This document shows positions 5,825 through 12,558 of a DNA stretch of 18,661 nt, piece after piece (the first letter of the stretch is position 1; the number at the start of each line of letters is the position of its first letter). The stretch is taken from assembly GCA_039649115.1 (NCBI GenBank), contig JBBWZQ010000245.1, positions 1 to 18,661 of the forward strand, in the 5' to 3' direction. The stretch comes from DATEJJ01 sp039649115 (GTDB lineage: Bacteria; Actinomycetota; Actinomycetes; Mycobacteriales; Micromonosporaceae). The notes under the pieces were generated by a model, which was not told the origin of the DNA, searched no databases, and saw only the letters and a list, made by a program, of their open reading frames with translations. The translations under genes were made by a program, and so were the position numbers.

Positions 5825-6090
5825 TTACGACGTCAAGGGGGCGAAGACGCGGGCGAAGCGGGGGCTGAAGGTGCTCGCCTGCAGGGCGATCAGCTTCACG
5901 TCGACCATCGGCCCGACCACCAGGAACGCCAGCCGGGCGATGAGCGAAAACTCCTTGAGCCCGGCCGCGACGAACGCGCCGCCTCCGAGCACAGCGCGAG
6001 CAGCACGGCCAGTGCCAGCACGGTGAGCGGGTCGGCGTGCACGACCGAGTCGACGATCCGGCGCGGTACCAAAGTCTGCAGCGACGCGGC
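5825..6090 (-). pseudogene. C-terminal remnant of a YcgR-type (DUF318) permease with a 1-base frameshift
   Basis: On the minus strand, 6090 downward reads SLQTLVPRRIVDSVV, then LAVLLALCSEA. At about 5978-5982 the frame breaks, and from 5977 the adjacent frame reads AFVAAGLKEF, then LAFLVVGPMVDVKLIALQA, ending FAPLTS and a TAA. The joined text matches the family's CSEADAFVAAxL and VGPMVDVKL hallmarks. The break is explained by one missing base in a GAC codon (SEA-D-AFV). Nothing upstream of 6090 continues the protein, and the 5' part is absent. The family transports or assembles metal-related cargo with YcgQ-type partners. The clean single-base break could also be a sequencing error, but the missing 5' half makes this a remnant either way. 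Confidence 0.65.
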
Positions 6091-6093
6091 ACG

Positions 6094-6225
6094 GTCGTCA
6101 CGCCGACCACGAGCCTGCCCGTCACGATGAACAACTTCCTCGCCACCGGAGGCGACGGGTTCACGGTCAACGAGGGCACCAGCCCGCTCGGCGGCGCGCA
6201 GGACATCGACGCGTTCACCGACTAT
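6094..6225 (+). pseudogene. C-terminal scrap of a UshA-type 5'-nucleotidase
   Basis: The plus strand encodes PVTMNNFLATGGDGFTV, then NEGTSPLGGAQDIDAFTDY. This is the end of the 5'-nucleotidase C-terminal domain of secreted metallophosphoesterases (VxxNNFLAxGGDxF ... GxDIDA). About 44 residues survive out of a protein of 500 or more. No metallophosphoesterase domain precedes it, and the opposite-strand permease remnant begins within a few bases. It is a debris fragment left by rearrangement. Confidence 0.6.
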
Positions 6226-6265
6226 GAACACGCGGTCGGCTACGGTTGGCGCGTGGTCTCGCGTT

Positions 6266-6283
6266 ACCAAGCAAGCGTTAGGT
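6266..6283. promoter_or_regulatory. KstR2-type operator 1, upstream of fadE30
   Basis: ACCAAGCAAGCGTTAGGT is an imperfect palindrome related to the perfect one at 10333-10350. Within it, AGCAAGCGTTAGGT matches the published KstR2 consensus AnCAAGnnCTTGnT at 8 of 10 fixed positions. It ends 10 bases before the fadE30 ATG. Confidence 0.65.
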
Positions 6284-6288
6284 AGAGT
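6283..6288 (+). promoter_or_regulatory. fadE30: -10 hexamer TAGAGT of a leaderless fadE30 promoter
   Basis: TAGAGT fits the actinobacterial TANNNT -10 pattern and ends five bases before the ATG at 6294. Transcription would then start at or next to the A of the start codon. No Shine-Dalgarno sequence is present. The operator overlaps its upstream edge. Confidence 0.5.
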
Positions 6289-6293
6289 GTGCC

Positions 6294-7457
6294 ATGGCCT
6301 TCCTCGACGACGCGGAGTTCCGCACCGAGGTGCGGCGGTTCCTGGAGGAGCACCTGACCGGCGAGTTCGCCCCGCTGGTCGGTGCCGGTGGCCCGGGCCG
6401 GGAACACGAGCACATCGAGCTGCGTACCCGATGGGAGCGCGTGTTGGGCGCGGCCGGGTGGATCGGGTTGGCGTGGCCCCAGGAGCACGGCGGGCGGGGT
6501 GCCGACCTGGCCCGGCAGGTCATCTTCTTCGAGGAGTACGCGCGCGCGGGCGGCCCCGGTCGCCTCTCGCACATGGGCGAGCACCTGCTGGCGCCGACGC
6601 TGGTCGCCGCCGGTACGCCCGATCAGCGGCGCCGGTTCCTGCCGCCCGTCGCGCGTGGCGAGGAGTTCTGGTGCCAGGGCTACTCCGAGCCGAACGCCGG
6701 CTCGGACCTCGCGTCGGTGCGGACCCGGGCCGTGCGGGACGGCGACACCTGGCGGATCACCGGGCAGAAGGTGTGGACGTCGCTGGCGCACATCGCCGAC
6801 TGGTGCTTCGTGCTGGCCCGCACCGACCCTGCGCTGCCCAAGCACCAGGGCCTGTCCTACCTGCTCGTACCGATGCGGCAGCCGGGGGTCGAGGTGCGCC
6901 CGATCCGCCAGCTCACCGGTACCGCGGAATTCAACGAGGTGTTCTTCGACGGTGCGGTGACCGGGGCCGGCAACATGGTCGGCGCGCCGGGGGACGGCTG
7001 GCGGGTGGCCACCGGCACGCTGCGGTACGAGCGCGGCGTGGCCACACTGGGGCAGCAGATCGGCTTCGCCCGGGAACTGGCCGGGATCGTCGAGCTGGCC
7101 CGCGCGAACGGGGCGATCGAGGACCCGGTCTGCTACGACCGGATCGTGGACGCGTGGGTCGGGCTGCGGGTGCTGCGGTACACCGCGCTGCGCACGCTGG
7201 GCTCGGGTGACACCGACCTGTCGGCGTCGGTGGCCAAGCTGCTGTGGGCGCCCTGGCACCAGCGCCTCGGCGAGCTGGCCATGGCGGTCGCCGGTCCGGC
7301 TGCCACGCTGGCGCAGGCGCCGCCGTACGAGCTGTCCGACCTGCAGCGGCTGTTCCTCTACAGCCGGGCCGACACGATCTACGGCGGGTCCAACGAGATC
7401 CAGCGCGGCATCGTCGCCGAGCACGTGCTCGGCAAGGTCTCCCGGGAGACGCGCTGA
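6294..7457 (+). CDS. fadE30: acyl-CoA dehydrogenase FadE30 (HIP side-chain oxidation)
   Basis: This is an FAD-dependent acyl-CoA dehydrogenase of 387 residues, acting on the CoA-activated propionate side chain of the steroid remnant HIP (5-OH-HIP-CoA) to make the enoyl-CoA. The text GGPGREHE (residues 33-40), WPQEHGGRG (61-69) and WCQGYSEPNAGSDLA (126-140) closely tracks Mycobacterium FadE30 (Rv3560c). The classical MCAD-type glutamate site reads YGGSNEIQRG, without Glu after Tyr. The likely base is E246 in LRYERG, the position used by isovaleryl-type enzymes and by the steroid ChsE4-ChsE5 enzyme. A KstR2-type site precedes it. The stop shares one base with the next ATG (TGATG), so it is co-translated with the small subunit. 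Confidence 0.9.
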   Translation: MAFLDDAEFRTEVRRFLEEHLTGEFAPLVGAGGPGREHEHIELRTRWERVLGAAGWIGLAWPQEHGGRGADLARQVIFFEEYARAGGPGRLSHMGEHLLAPTLVAAGTPDQRRRFLPPVARGEEFWCQGYSEPNAGSDLASVRTRAVRDGDTWRITGQKVWTSLAHIADWCFVLARTDPALPKHQGLSYLLVPMRQPGVEVRPIRQLTGTAEFNEVFFDGAVTGAGNMVGAPGDGWRVATGTLRYERGVATLGQQIGFARELAGIVELARANGAIEDPVCYDRIVDAWVGLRVLRYTALRTLGSGDTDLSASVAKLLWAPWHQRLGELAMAVAGPAATLAQAPPYELSDLQRLFLYSRADTIYGGSNEIQRGIVAEHVLGKVSRETR

Positions 7458-8449
7458 TGGACTTCGAGTTCACCGCCGAGCAGCTGGCGCTGCGCGACAC
7501 GGTACGGGCCTACCTGTCACGGCCGGACGATCCACAATGGAGCATCCTCGGTGGACAGCTGGGCCTGACCGGGTTGGCCGTCGCGGAGAAGTGCGGCGGG
7601 TCCGGCGCCTCCCTGGTCGAGGTGGCCCTGGCGGTGCAGGAGGCGGGGCGGGTCCTGCTGTCCCTGCCGTACCTGTCGACGGTCACCGCGGCCGCGGCGC
7701 TCGACCCCGACCTCGCCGGTGACCTGCTGGCCGGGATCGCCGCGGGCAGCACGGTGGCGGCGCTGGCCGTCGAGGGCTCGGCGACGGCGCGGCGCGACGG
7801 CAGCGGGTACCGGCTGGACGGCGTGCTGCGGCACGTGCTCGACGGCGGCCGGGCCGGCGTCGCCGTCGTCGCGGCGCGGTGCGACGGCCAGCCGGGCCGG
7901 TACGCGGTGCGGGCGGAGGATCTCGCGTGCGAGGTGCACCCGACGCTGGACCAGACCCGGGAGCAGGCCACGCTCACGCTCGTGGACTCCCCGGCGGTGC
8001 TGGTGTCCCGCGAGCCGGGCGGGGTGGACCTGCTGCACGCCATGCTCGCGGTGGAGTCGGTCGGCGTGGCCGAGGCCAGCCTCGCGATGACCGTGGCGCA
8101 CCTGCGCACCCGCGAGCAGTTCGGGCTGCCGCTGGCCGCGTTCCAGGCGCTGCGGCACCGGGTCGCCGATCTGGCCGTGTCGATCGCGGCGGCCACCTCG
8201 GCCGCCTGGTACGCGGTCCGGGTCGCCGGCACCGACGAGTTCCGCGTCGCCGCGCCGGTGGCCAAGCTGTACGCGACCGAAACGGCGTACGCGGTCACCG
8301 CGGAGAGCATCCAGCTGCACGGCGGGATCGGGTTCACCTGGGAGCACCCGGCGCACCGGTACTTCAAGCGGGCGACGGCCAACCGGCTGCTGCACGGTGA
8401 CCCGGTCTCACTGCGCCGCACCATCGGAGCCCGCGCGGGGCTCCAGTGA
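7457..8449 (+). CDS. small-subunit acyl-CoA dehydrogenase, 330 aa
   Basis: This short acyl-CoA dehydrogenase resembles the FadE32/FadE33/ScdC2 type that forms heterotetramers with a large partner. The start is ATG at 7457, overlapping the fadE30 stop by one base. The C-terminal domain is canonical: RTREQFGLPLAAFQALRHRV, then IQLHGGIGFTWEHPAHRYFK, which contributes to FAD binding. The N-terminal and middle regions are compressed, and where FadE30 has YERG this protein has AVESVG with no obvious base. Its likely job is to complete the FAD site for FadE30 in an alpha2beta2 enzyme, as described for steroid ACADs; in M. tuberculosis fadE30 has no such immediate neighbour. Its last 42 bases overlap the converging SDR gene. 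Confidence 0.85.
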   Translation: MDFEFTAEQLALRDTVRAYLSRPDDPQWSILGGQLGLTGLAVAEKCGGSGASLVEVALAVQEAGRVLLSLPYLSTVTAAAALDPDLAGDLLAGIAAGSTVAALAVEGSATARRDGSGYRLDGVLRHVLDGGRAGVAVVAARCDGQPGRYAVRAEDLACEVHPTLDQTREQATLTLVDSPAVLVSREPGGVDLLHAMLAVESVGVAEASLAMTVAHLRTREQFGLPLAAFQALRHRVADLAVSIAAATSAAWYAVRVAGTDEFRVAAPVAKLYATETAYAVTAESIQLHGGIGFTWEHPAHRYFKRATANRLLHGDPVSLRRTIGARAGLQ

Positions 8450-9190
8450 GAGGAAGGCGGGGAGCTGGCCGCCGCCGTCGAGGACGAGGTTGGCGCCGGT
8501 GATGTACCCGGCCAGCGGGGACGCCAGCAGCAGGCACGCGTCGCCCACGTCCGCCGGTACCGCCATCCGGCGCAGCGGGACGGTCCGCGCCACCCGCGCG
8601 AGTGCGTCCGGACCGCCGTAGTGGTGCGCGGTGTCCGGAGTGGACACCAGTCCCACCGTGACGCAGTTGACCCGCACCTCGGGCGCCCACTCCAGGGCCA
8701 GCGCCCGGGTCAGCGCCACGAGTCCGGCCTTGGCCGCCGCGTAGAGCGCGGTGCCCGGCGCGGGACGCTGCGCGCTGACGCTGCCGATGTTGAGGATCAG
8801 CCCACCGGACGGCTGCCCGCGCATCACCCGGTAGGCCGCCTGGGCGACGAAGAACGGCGCGAGCAGGTTCAGCCGTACCACCGATGTCGCCAGATTGGCC
8901 GAGGCGGCGGCCGCGTCGACCACCGGGGACCCGCCCGCGTTGTTGACCGCGACGTCCAGCCGGCCGAGCCGCGCGACCGCCTCGGCCACCACGCCGGCCG
9001 CCTGGTCCGGCTCGCGCACGTCGGCCTTGGCGAAGGCCACCCCGGCGGGCAGGTCGGCGGGCGCGGTGCGGCCGCACACCAGTACCCGCGCGCCCGCGGC
9101 CCGGAACCGGTCGGCGATGCCCCGGCCCACGCCCCGCGTGCCGCCGGTGACGAGCACAGCCAGGTCAGAGGCGTTCGATGATGGTGACAT
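8408..9190 (-). CDS. short-chain dehydrogenase/reductase of the ring C/D cluster, 260 aa
   Basis: This is a classical SDR: the cofactor motif TGGTRGVGRG is near residue 16, DVREPDQ follows the second strand, then the NNAG motif, the catalytic Ser in NIGSVSAQRPAPG, and Tyr/Lys in YAAAKAGLVALTRALALEW. The C-terminal GYITGANLVLDGGGQ is typical. It would oxidise or reduce a hydroxy/keto acyl-CoA with NAD(P); mycobacterial KstR2 clusters contain SDRs of unknown step (Rv3548c, Rv3549c). The ATG at 9190 overlaps the end of fadA6 by 26 bases, so the two are co-transcribed. A 3-hydroxyacyl-CoA dehydrogenase role in HIP side-chain beta-oxidation would fill a gap in the set, but this is inference. Its 3' end overlaps the neighbouring dehydrogenase gene tail to tail. 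Confidence 0.85.
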   Translation of the reverse strand: MSPSSNASDLAVLVTGGTRGVGRGIADRFRAAGARVLVCGRTAPADLPAGVAFAKADVREPDQAAGVVAEAVARLGRLDVAVNNAGGSPVVDAAAASANLATSVVRLNLLAPFFVAQAAYRVMRGQPSGGLILNIGSVSAQRPAPGTALYAAAKAGLVALTRALALEWAPEVRVNCVTVGLVSTPDTAHHYGGPDALARVARTVPLRRMAVPADVGDACLLLASPLAGYITGANLVLDGGGQLPAFLSLEPRAGSDGAAQ

Positions 9191-10316
9191 TCGCGGTACC
9201 CCCGCCCTCGCACATGGTCTGCAGCCCGTACCGGCCGCCGGTGCGCTCCAGTTCGTGCAGCAGCGTGGTGGCCAGCCGGGCCCCGGTGGCGCCGAGCGGG
9301 TGGCCCAGCGCGATCGCGCCACCGTTGACGTTGACGCGCCCGGGATCGGCGCCGGTCTCCCGCTGCCAGGCGAGCACCACGGGGGCGAACGCCTCGTTGA
9401 TCTCCACGAGATCGATGTCCTGAATGGACAGTCCGGTGCGGGCCAGCGCGTGCGCCGTCGCCGGGATCGGCCCGGTGAGCATGAGGACCGGGTCGGCCGC
9501 GCGTACCGACAGGTGGTGCACCCGGGCACGGGGCCGCAGGCCGTGCCCGGCGGCGCCGCGCGCCGAGGCGACCAGCAGCGCCGCCGCCCCGTCGGAGAGC
9601 TGGCTGGCCAGTGCCGCGGTGATCCGCCCGCCCTCGACCAGCGGAGCGAGACCCGCCATGCGTTCCAGGGACGTGTCGCGCCGCGGGCCTTCGTCGGTCC
9701 CGACGTCACCCAGGGGTACGATTTCGCGGGCGAAGCGTCCCTCGTCGATCGCCCGGCTGGCCCGCCGGTGGCTGCGCAGCGCGTACTCCTCCATCTCGGT
9801 CCGGCTGATGTCCCACTTGCCGGCGATCAGTTCGGCCGCCCGGAACTGGGAGATCTCCTGGTCACCGTAGCGGGCGCGCCAACCGGCGGAGCCGGTGAAC
9901 GGGTCGGGGAAGCCGAGCGGCGCGCCGGCGGTCAGCGCGTACCCGATGGGTACCGCGCTCATGCTCTGCACGCCGCCGGCCACGACCAGATCGGCGGTGC
10001 CCGACAGGACCGCCTGCGCGGCGAAGTGCAGCGCCTGCTGCGCGGAGCCGCACTGCCGGTCCACGGTAACCCCGGGCACCTCCTCGGGCAGCCCGGCGGC
10101 CAGCCACGAGGTCCGCGCGATGTTGCCCGCCTGCGGGCCGACGGTGTCCACGCAGCCGAAGATGACGTCGTCGACCGCGGCCGGGTCGATGCCGGTCCGG
10201 TCGACCAGCGCGCGCAGCACGTGCGCGCCCAGGTCCGCGGGGTGCGCGCCGGACAGCACGCCGCCGCGCCGCCCGACCGGTGTGCGCACCGCGTCCACGA
10301 GGTATGCCTCGGCCAT
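9165..10316 (-). CDS. fadA6: thiolase FadA6
   Basis: This is a type II acetyl-CoA acetyltransferase/3-ketoacyl-CoA thiolase of 383 residues. The acyl-accepting Cys is C89 in VTVDRQCGSAQQ, with His at about 339 in GGAIALGHPLGATG and the second Cys at about 369 in TMCEGGGTANVTII. The text GNIARTSWLAAGLPEEVPG, RYGDQEISQFR and ARAADPVLMLTGPIPAT follows M. tuberculosis FadA6 (Rv3556c) almost word for word. FadA6 performs a thiolytic step in the final stages of ring C/D degradation. It is divergent from fadD3 across only 45 bases containing the operator. A TAAGCT -10 (10328-10323) ends six bases before its ATG, so its mRNA is probably leaderless too. Confidence 0.93.
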   Translation of the reverse strand: MAEAYLVDAVRTPVGRRGGVLSGAHPADLGAHVLRALVDRTGIDPAAVDDVIFGCVDTVGPQAGNIARTSWLAAGLPEEVPGVTVDRQCGSAQQALHFAAQAVLSGTADLVVAGGVQSMSAVPIGYALTAGAPLGFPDPFTGSAGWRARYGDQEISQFRAAELIAGKWDISRTEMEEYALRSHRRASRAIDEGRFAREIVPLGDVGTDEGPRRDTSLERMAGLAPLVEGGRITAALASQLSDGAAALLVASARGAAGHGLRPRARVHHLSVRAADPVLMLTGPIPATAHALARTGLSIQDIDLVEINEAFAPVVLAWQRETGADPGRVNVNGGAIALGHPLGATGARLATTLLHELERTGGRYGLQTMCEGGGTANVTIIERL

Positions 10317-10322
10317 CCCTGG

Positions 10323-10328
10323 AGCTTA
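10323..10328 (-). promoter_or_regulatory. fadA6: -10 hexamer TAAGCT for fadA6
   Basis: TAAGCT on the minus strand lies six bases before the fadA6 ATG (10316). The perfect palindrome at 10333-10350 fills its -10/-35 spacer. No Shine-Dalgarno sequence is seen, so leaderless translation is likely. Confidence 0.5.
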
Positions 10329-10332
10329 CCCA

Positions 10333-10350
10333 ACCAAGCGTACGCTTGGT
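10333..10350. promoter_or_regulatory. KstR2-type operator 2, perfect 18-bp palindrome between fadA6 and fadD3
   Basis: ACCAAGCGTACGCTTGGT is identical to its reverse complement. It carries the CAAG/CTTG half-sites of the KstR2 consensus, but with six bases between them instead of two. It sits in the middle of the 45-base fadA6-fadD3 gap and would repress both directions. Confidence 0.75.
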
Positions 10351-10355
10351 AGGCT
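10350..10355 (+). promoter_or_regulatory. fadD3: -10 hexamer TAGGCT of a leaderless fadD3 promoter
   Basis: TAGGCT begins at the last base of the palindrome and ends six bases before the fadD3 ATG at 10362, with no Shine-Dalgarno sequence. The geometry implies transcription starting at the start codon. Confidence 0.5.
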
Positions 10356-10361
10356 CCCGCC

Positions 10362-11861
10362 ATGGACCCTCTGCTCGCGCGTACCGTGCCGCAGCTGGTC
10401 GAGGCGTGCGCGCACCGGTACGCCGGCCGCGAGGCGGTGGTCGACGGCCCGGTCCGGCTCACCTTCGCCGACCTCGCCGCGCAGATCTCGCGCTTCGGCC
10501 GCGCGCTGCTGGCGCACGGCGTGCGGCCCGGTGAGCGGGTCGCCGTCTGGGCGCCCAACAGCGCCCGGTGGATCGTCGCCGCGCTCGGCGCGGTCTGCGC
10601 GGGTGCGGTGCTGGTGCCGCTGAACACCCGGTTCAAGGGCGCGGAGGCGGGCGACGTGCTGCGCCGCAGCCGGGCCCGCCTGCTGGTCACCGAGGACGGA
10701 TTCCTGGGCAACCACTACGTCGCCATGCTGCGCGGCGAGCATCTCCCGGATCTGTCCACTGTGGTCACCATGGACACGTGGGACGCGTTCCTGGCACGCG
10801 CGGGTGAGGTCGCCGCGGCACCGGTGGGTCCGGACGACGTGTCGGACATCTTCTTCACCTCCGGCACGACGGGTGCGCCCAAGGGTGCGGTGCTCGCGCA
10901 CGGCCAGACGCTGCGCATGTACGCGACGTGGAGCGAGCTCGCCGGCCTGCGCGAGGGGGACCGGTACCTGGTCGTCAACCCGTTCTTCCACACCTTCGGC
11001 TACAAGGCGGGGGTGCTCGCCTGCCTGCTGCGCGGTGCCACCATCGTGCCGCAGCCGGTGTTCGACGTCGACAGCACGCTGCGGCTGGTGGCCCGGGAGC
11101 GGATCACCGTGCTGCCCGGCCCGCCCGCGCTCTACACCTCGATCCTCGGCCACCCGGACCGGGACCGGTACGACCTGTCCAGCCTGCGCGTGGCGGTGAC
11201 CGGGGCGGCGGTCGTGCCGGTCGCGCTCATCGAGCGGATGCGCGCGGAGCTGACGTTCGAGACGATCCTCACCGCGTACGGGCTGACCGAGTGCGGCGGC
11301 ACCGCGACCATGTGCCGGGCCGGCGACGACCCCGTGACGGTGGCCACCACGGCCGGCCGCCCGGTGCCCGGGGTCGAGGTGCGCGTGGCAGGCCCGGCAG
11401 GCGAGCCGGGCGAGGTGCTGCTGCGGGGGTACGGCATCATGCGCGGGTACTTCGCGGACGAGGCGGCCACCAGGTCCACTGTGGACCCGGACGGCTGGCT
11501 GCACACCGGGGACGTCGGTGTGCTGGACGGGCGCGGGTACCTGCGGATCACCGACCGGCTCAAGGACATGTTCATCGTGGGCGGGTTCAACGCGTACCCG
11601 GCCGAGATCGAACAGGCGCTGGCGCGGCACGAGAAGGTGGCCGAGGCGGCCGTGGTGGGGGTACCGGACGAGCGCCTCGGCGAGGTGGGCAAGGCATTCG
11701 TCGTGCCCCGCCCGGGAGCCACGCTGACCGGGGCGGAGCTGATCGGGTTCTGCCGGGAGCGGCTGGCCAACTACAAGGTGCCGCGCGCCGTCGTGGTGGT
11801 GGACTCGCTGCCGCGCAACGCGAGCGGCAAGGTGGTCAAGTCCGTGCTGCGCGCTTCCTGA
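10362..11861 (+). CDS. fadD3: HIP-CoA synthetase FadD3
   Basis: This is an AMP-forming acyl-CoA ligase of 499 residues. It activates HIP, the rings C/D propanoate left after steroid ring A/B removal, with ATP and CoA. The visible motifs are TSGTTGAPKG (166-175, phosphate binding), NPFFHTFGYKAGVLACLLRG, the AYGLTE motif, GWLHTGDVG, ITDRLKDMFIVGGFNAYPAE and the catalytic Lys at about 490 in RNASGK. The text NPFFHxFGYKAG and TVATTxGRP matches M. tuberculosis FadD3 (Rv3561). It is the entry enzyme of the pathway; HIP-CoA-type thioesters are the known KstR2 ligands, so its product should switch on the cluster. Its end overlaps the converging kstR2 gene by 26 bases. Confidence 0.93.
   Translation: MDPLLARTVPQLVEACAHRYAGREAVVDGPVRLTFADLAAQISRFGRALLAHGVRPGERVAVWAPNSARWIVAALGAVCAGAVLVPLNTRFKGAEAGDVLRRSRARLLVTEDGFLGNHYVAMLRGEHLPDLSTVVTMDTWDAFLARAGEVAAAPVGPDDVSDIFFTSGTTGAPKGAVLAHGQTLRMYATWSELAGLREGDRYLVVNPFFHTFGYKAGVLACLLRGATIVPQPVFDVDSTLRLVARERITVLPGPPALYTSILGHPDRDRYDLSSLRVAVTGAAVVPVALIERMRAELTFETILTAYGLTECGGTATMCRAGDDPVTVATTAGRPVPGVEVRVAGPAGEPGEVLLRGYGIMRGYFADEAATRSTVDPDGWLHTGDVGVLDGRGYLRITDRLKDMFIVGGFNAYPAEIEQALARHEKVAEAAVVGVPDERLGEVGKAFVVPRPGATLTGAELIGFCRERLANYKVPRAVVVVDSLPRNASGKVVKSVLRAS
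10754..10766. repeat. dispersed palindrome GTCCACTGTGGTC
   Basis: Third copy of the GTCCAC(T/A)GTGGAC palindrome (12 of 13), inside fadD3. Confidence 0.5.
11474..11486. repeat. dispersed palindrome GTCCACTGTGGAC, perfect copy
   Basis: Fourth copy and the perfect form, inside fadD3. Two copies within one coding sequence suggest a genome-wide motif rather than a gene-specific regulatory site. Confidence 0.55.
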
Positions 11862-12483
11862 GGGCCGCGGCGGTGCGGCGGCCGGGGCGGCGGGTCGCCA
11901 GACCGTCCAGGAAGATCGCCGTGCAGTCCTCGGCCAGCCGGGCGGTCGGATAGTCCCGGGTCGGCTTGAACCAGCGGACCGACATCCACACCGTGTCGCG
12001 CATCAGCCGGTAGACGATCTTCGGGTCCAGGTCGTCGCGGAAGACGCCCTGCGCGGTGCCCGCCTTGATGACCTCCAGCCAGGTGTTCTGCACGTCCTTG
12101 CCGGAACTCTTGAGGTAGCCGAAGCGGTCCAGCTGGCTCAGATAGTTGACGTCGTTCTGGTAGATCTCGGTGGCGTGCGGGTGCGCCTCCACCGTCTCCA
12201 GCGACGCCAGCACCAACTGGTGCAGCCGGGTGCGCGGCTCGCTCTCGCCGGCCAGCACCTTCCGGTACCGGCCGCGCAGGTCCTCCAGGTAGGACGAGAT
12301 GATCTCGTCGACGATGGCCTCTTTGGACTCGAAGTGGTGGTACAGGCTGCCGGAGAGGATGCCCACCTCGTCGGCGATCTGGCGCACCGTCGTCGCCGCC
12401 ACGCCCTTGCGCGCGAACAGCGCGGCGGCGCAGGCGAGGATCACCTCCCGCCGATCTACGAGCTCCCGCACCCGTGCCCTCAC
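11836..12483 (-). CDS. kstR2: TetR-family repressor KstR2
   Basis: This is a TetR repressor of 215 residues with its HTH at about residues 29-51 (ATTVRQIADEVGILSGSLYH) and the following HFESKEAIVDEI. The GILSGSLYHHF segment and the C-terminal LVYR/IVYRLMRDTVWMSVRWF text match mycobacterial KstR2 (Rv3557c), which represses ring C/D genes and is released by HIP-CoA-type thioesters. I chose the GTG at 12483, the first start in the open frame, with GGGAA before it as a weak ribosome site. Two TACACT hexamers (12518-12523 and 12502-12507, minus strand) are candidate -10 elements that would give a short leader, unlike the other genes here. Operator 3 lies just upstream, consistent with autoregulation. 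It converges with fadD3. Confidence 0.9.
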   Translation of the reverse strand: MRARVRELVDRREVILACAAALFARKGVAATTVRQIADEVGILSGSLYHHFESKEAIVDEIISSYLEDLRGRYRKVLAGESEPRTRLHQLVLASLETVEAHPHATEIYQNDVNYLSQLDRFGYLKSSGKDVQNTWLEVIKAGTAQGVFRDDLDPKIVYRLMRDTVWMSVRWFKPTRDYPTARLAEDCTAIFLDGLATRRPGRRTAAALRKRAART

Positions 12484-12528
12484 TTCCCGTGGTCCCGCGG
12501 CAGTGTACTGCCCGCCGAGTGTAGCGCT

Positions 12529-12546
12529 ACCAACCAAGCGCTTGCT
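12529..12546. promoter_or_regulatory. KstR2-type operator 3 between kstR2 and ipdA
   Basis: ACCAACCAAGCGCTTGCT contains ACCAAGCGCTTGCT (12533-12546), which matches the KstR2 consensus AnCAAGnnCTTGnT at all ten fixed positions. It lies in the 75-base divergent gap between kstR2 and ipdA, next to a separate perfect 10-base palindrome GTAGCGCTAC (12521-12530). Confidence 0.78.
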
Positions 12547-12551
12547 ATCTT
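12546..12551 (+). promoter_or_regulatory. ipdA: -10 hexamer TATCTT of a leaderless ipdA promoter
   Basis: TATCTT begins at the last base of operator 3 and ends seven bases before the ipdA ATG at 12559. Only a weak GACGGG separates them, so the mRNA probably starts at the ATG. Confidence 0.5.
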
Positions 12552-12558
12552 CGACGGG

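Noticed and set aside
5712..6218. 168-codon minus-strand frame as an intact gene
   Set aside because: Family-like permease text is distributed over two frames here, so this frame is part shadow and part remnant.
8408..9709. 433-codon version of the SDR reading back into fadA6
   Set aside because: SDR similarity begins at the ATG at 9190; the upstream part is out-of-frame thiolase sequence.
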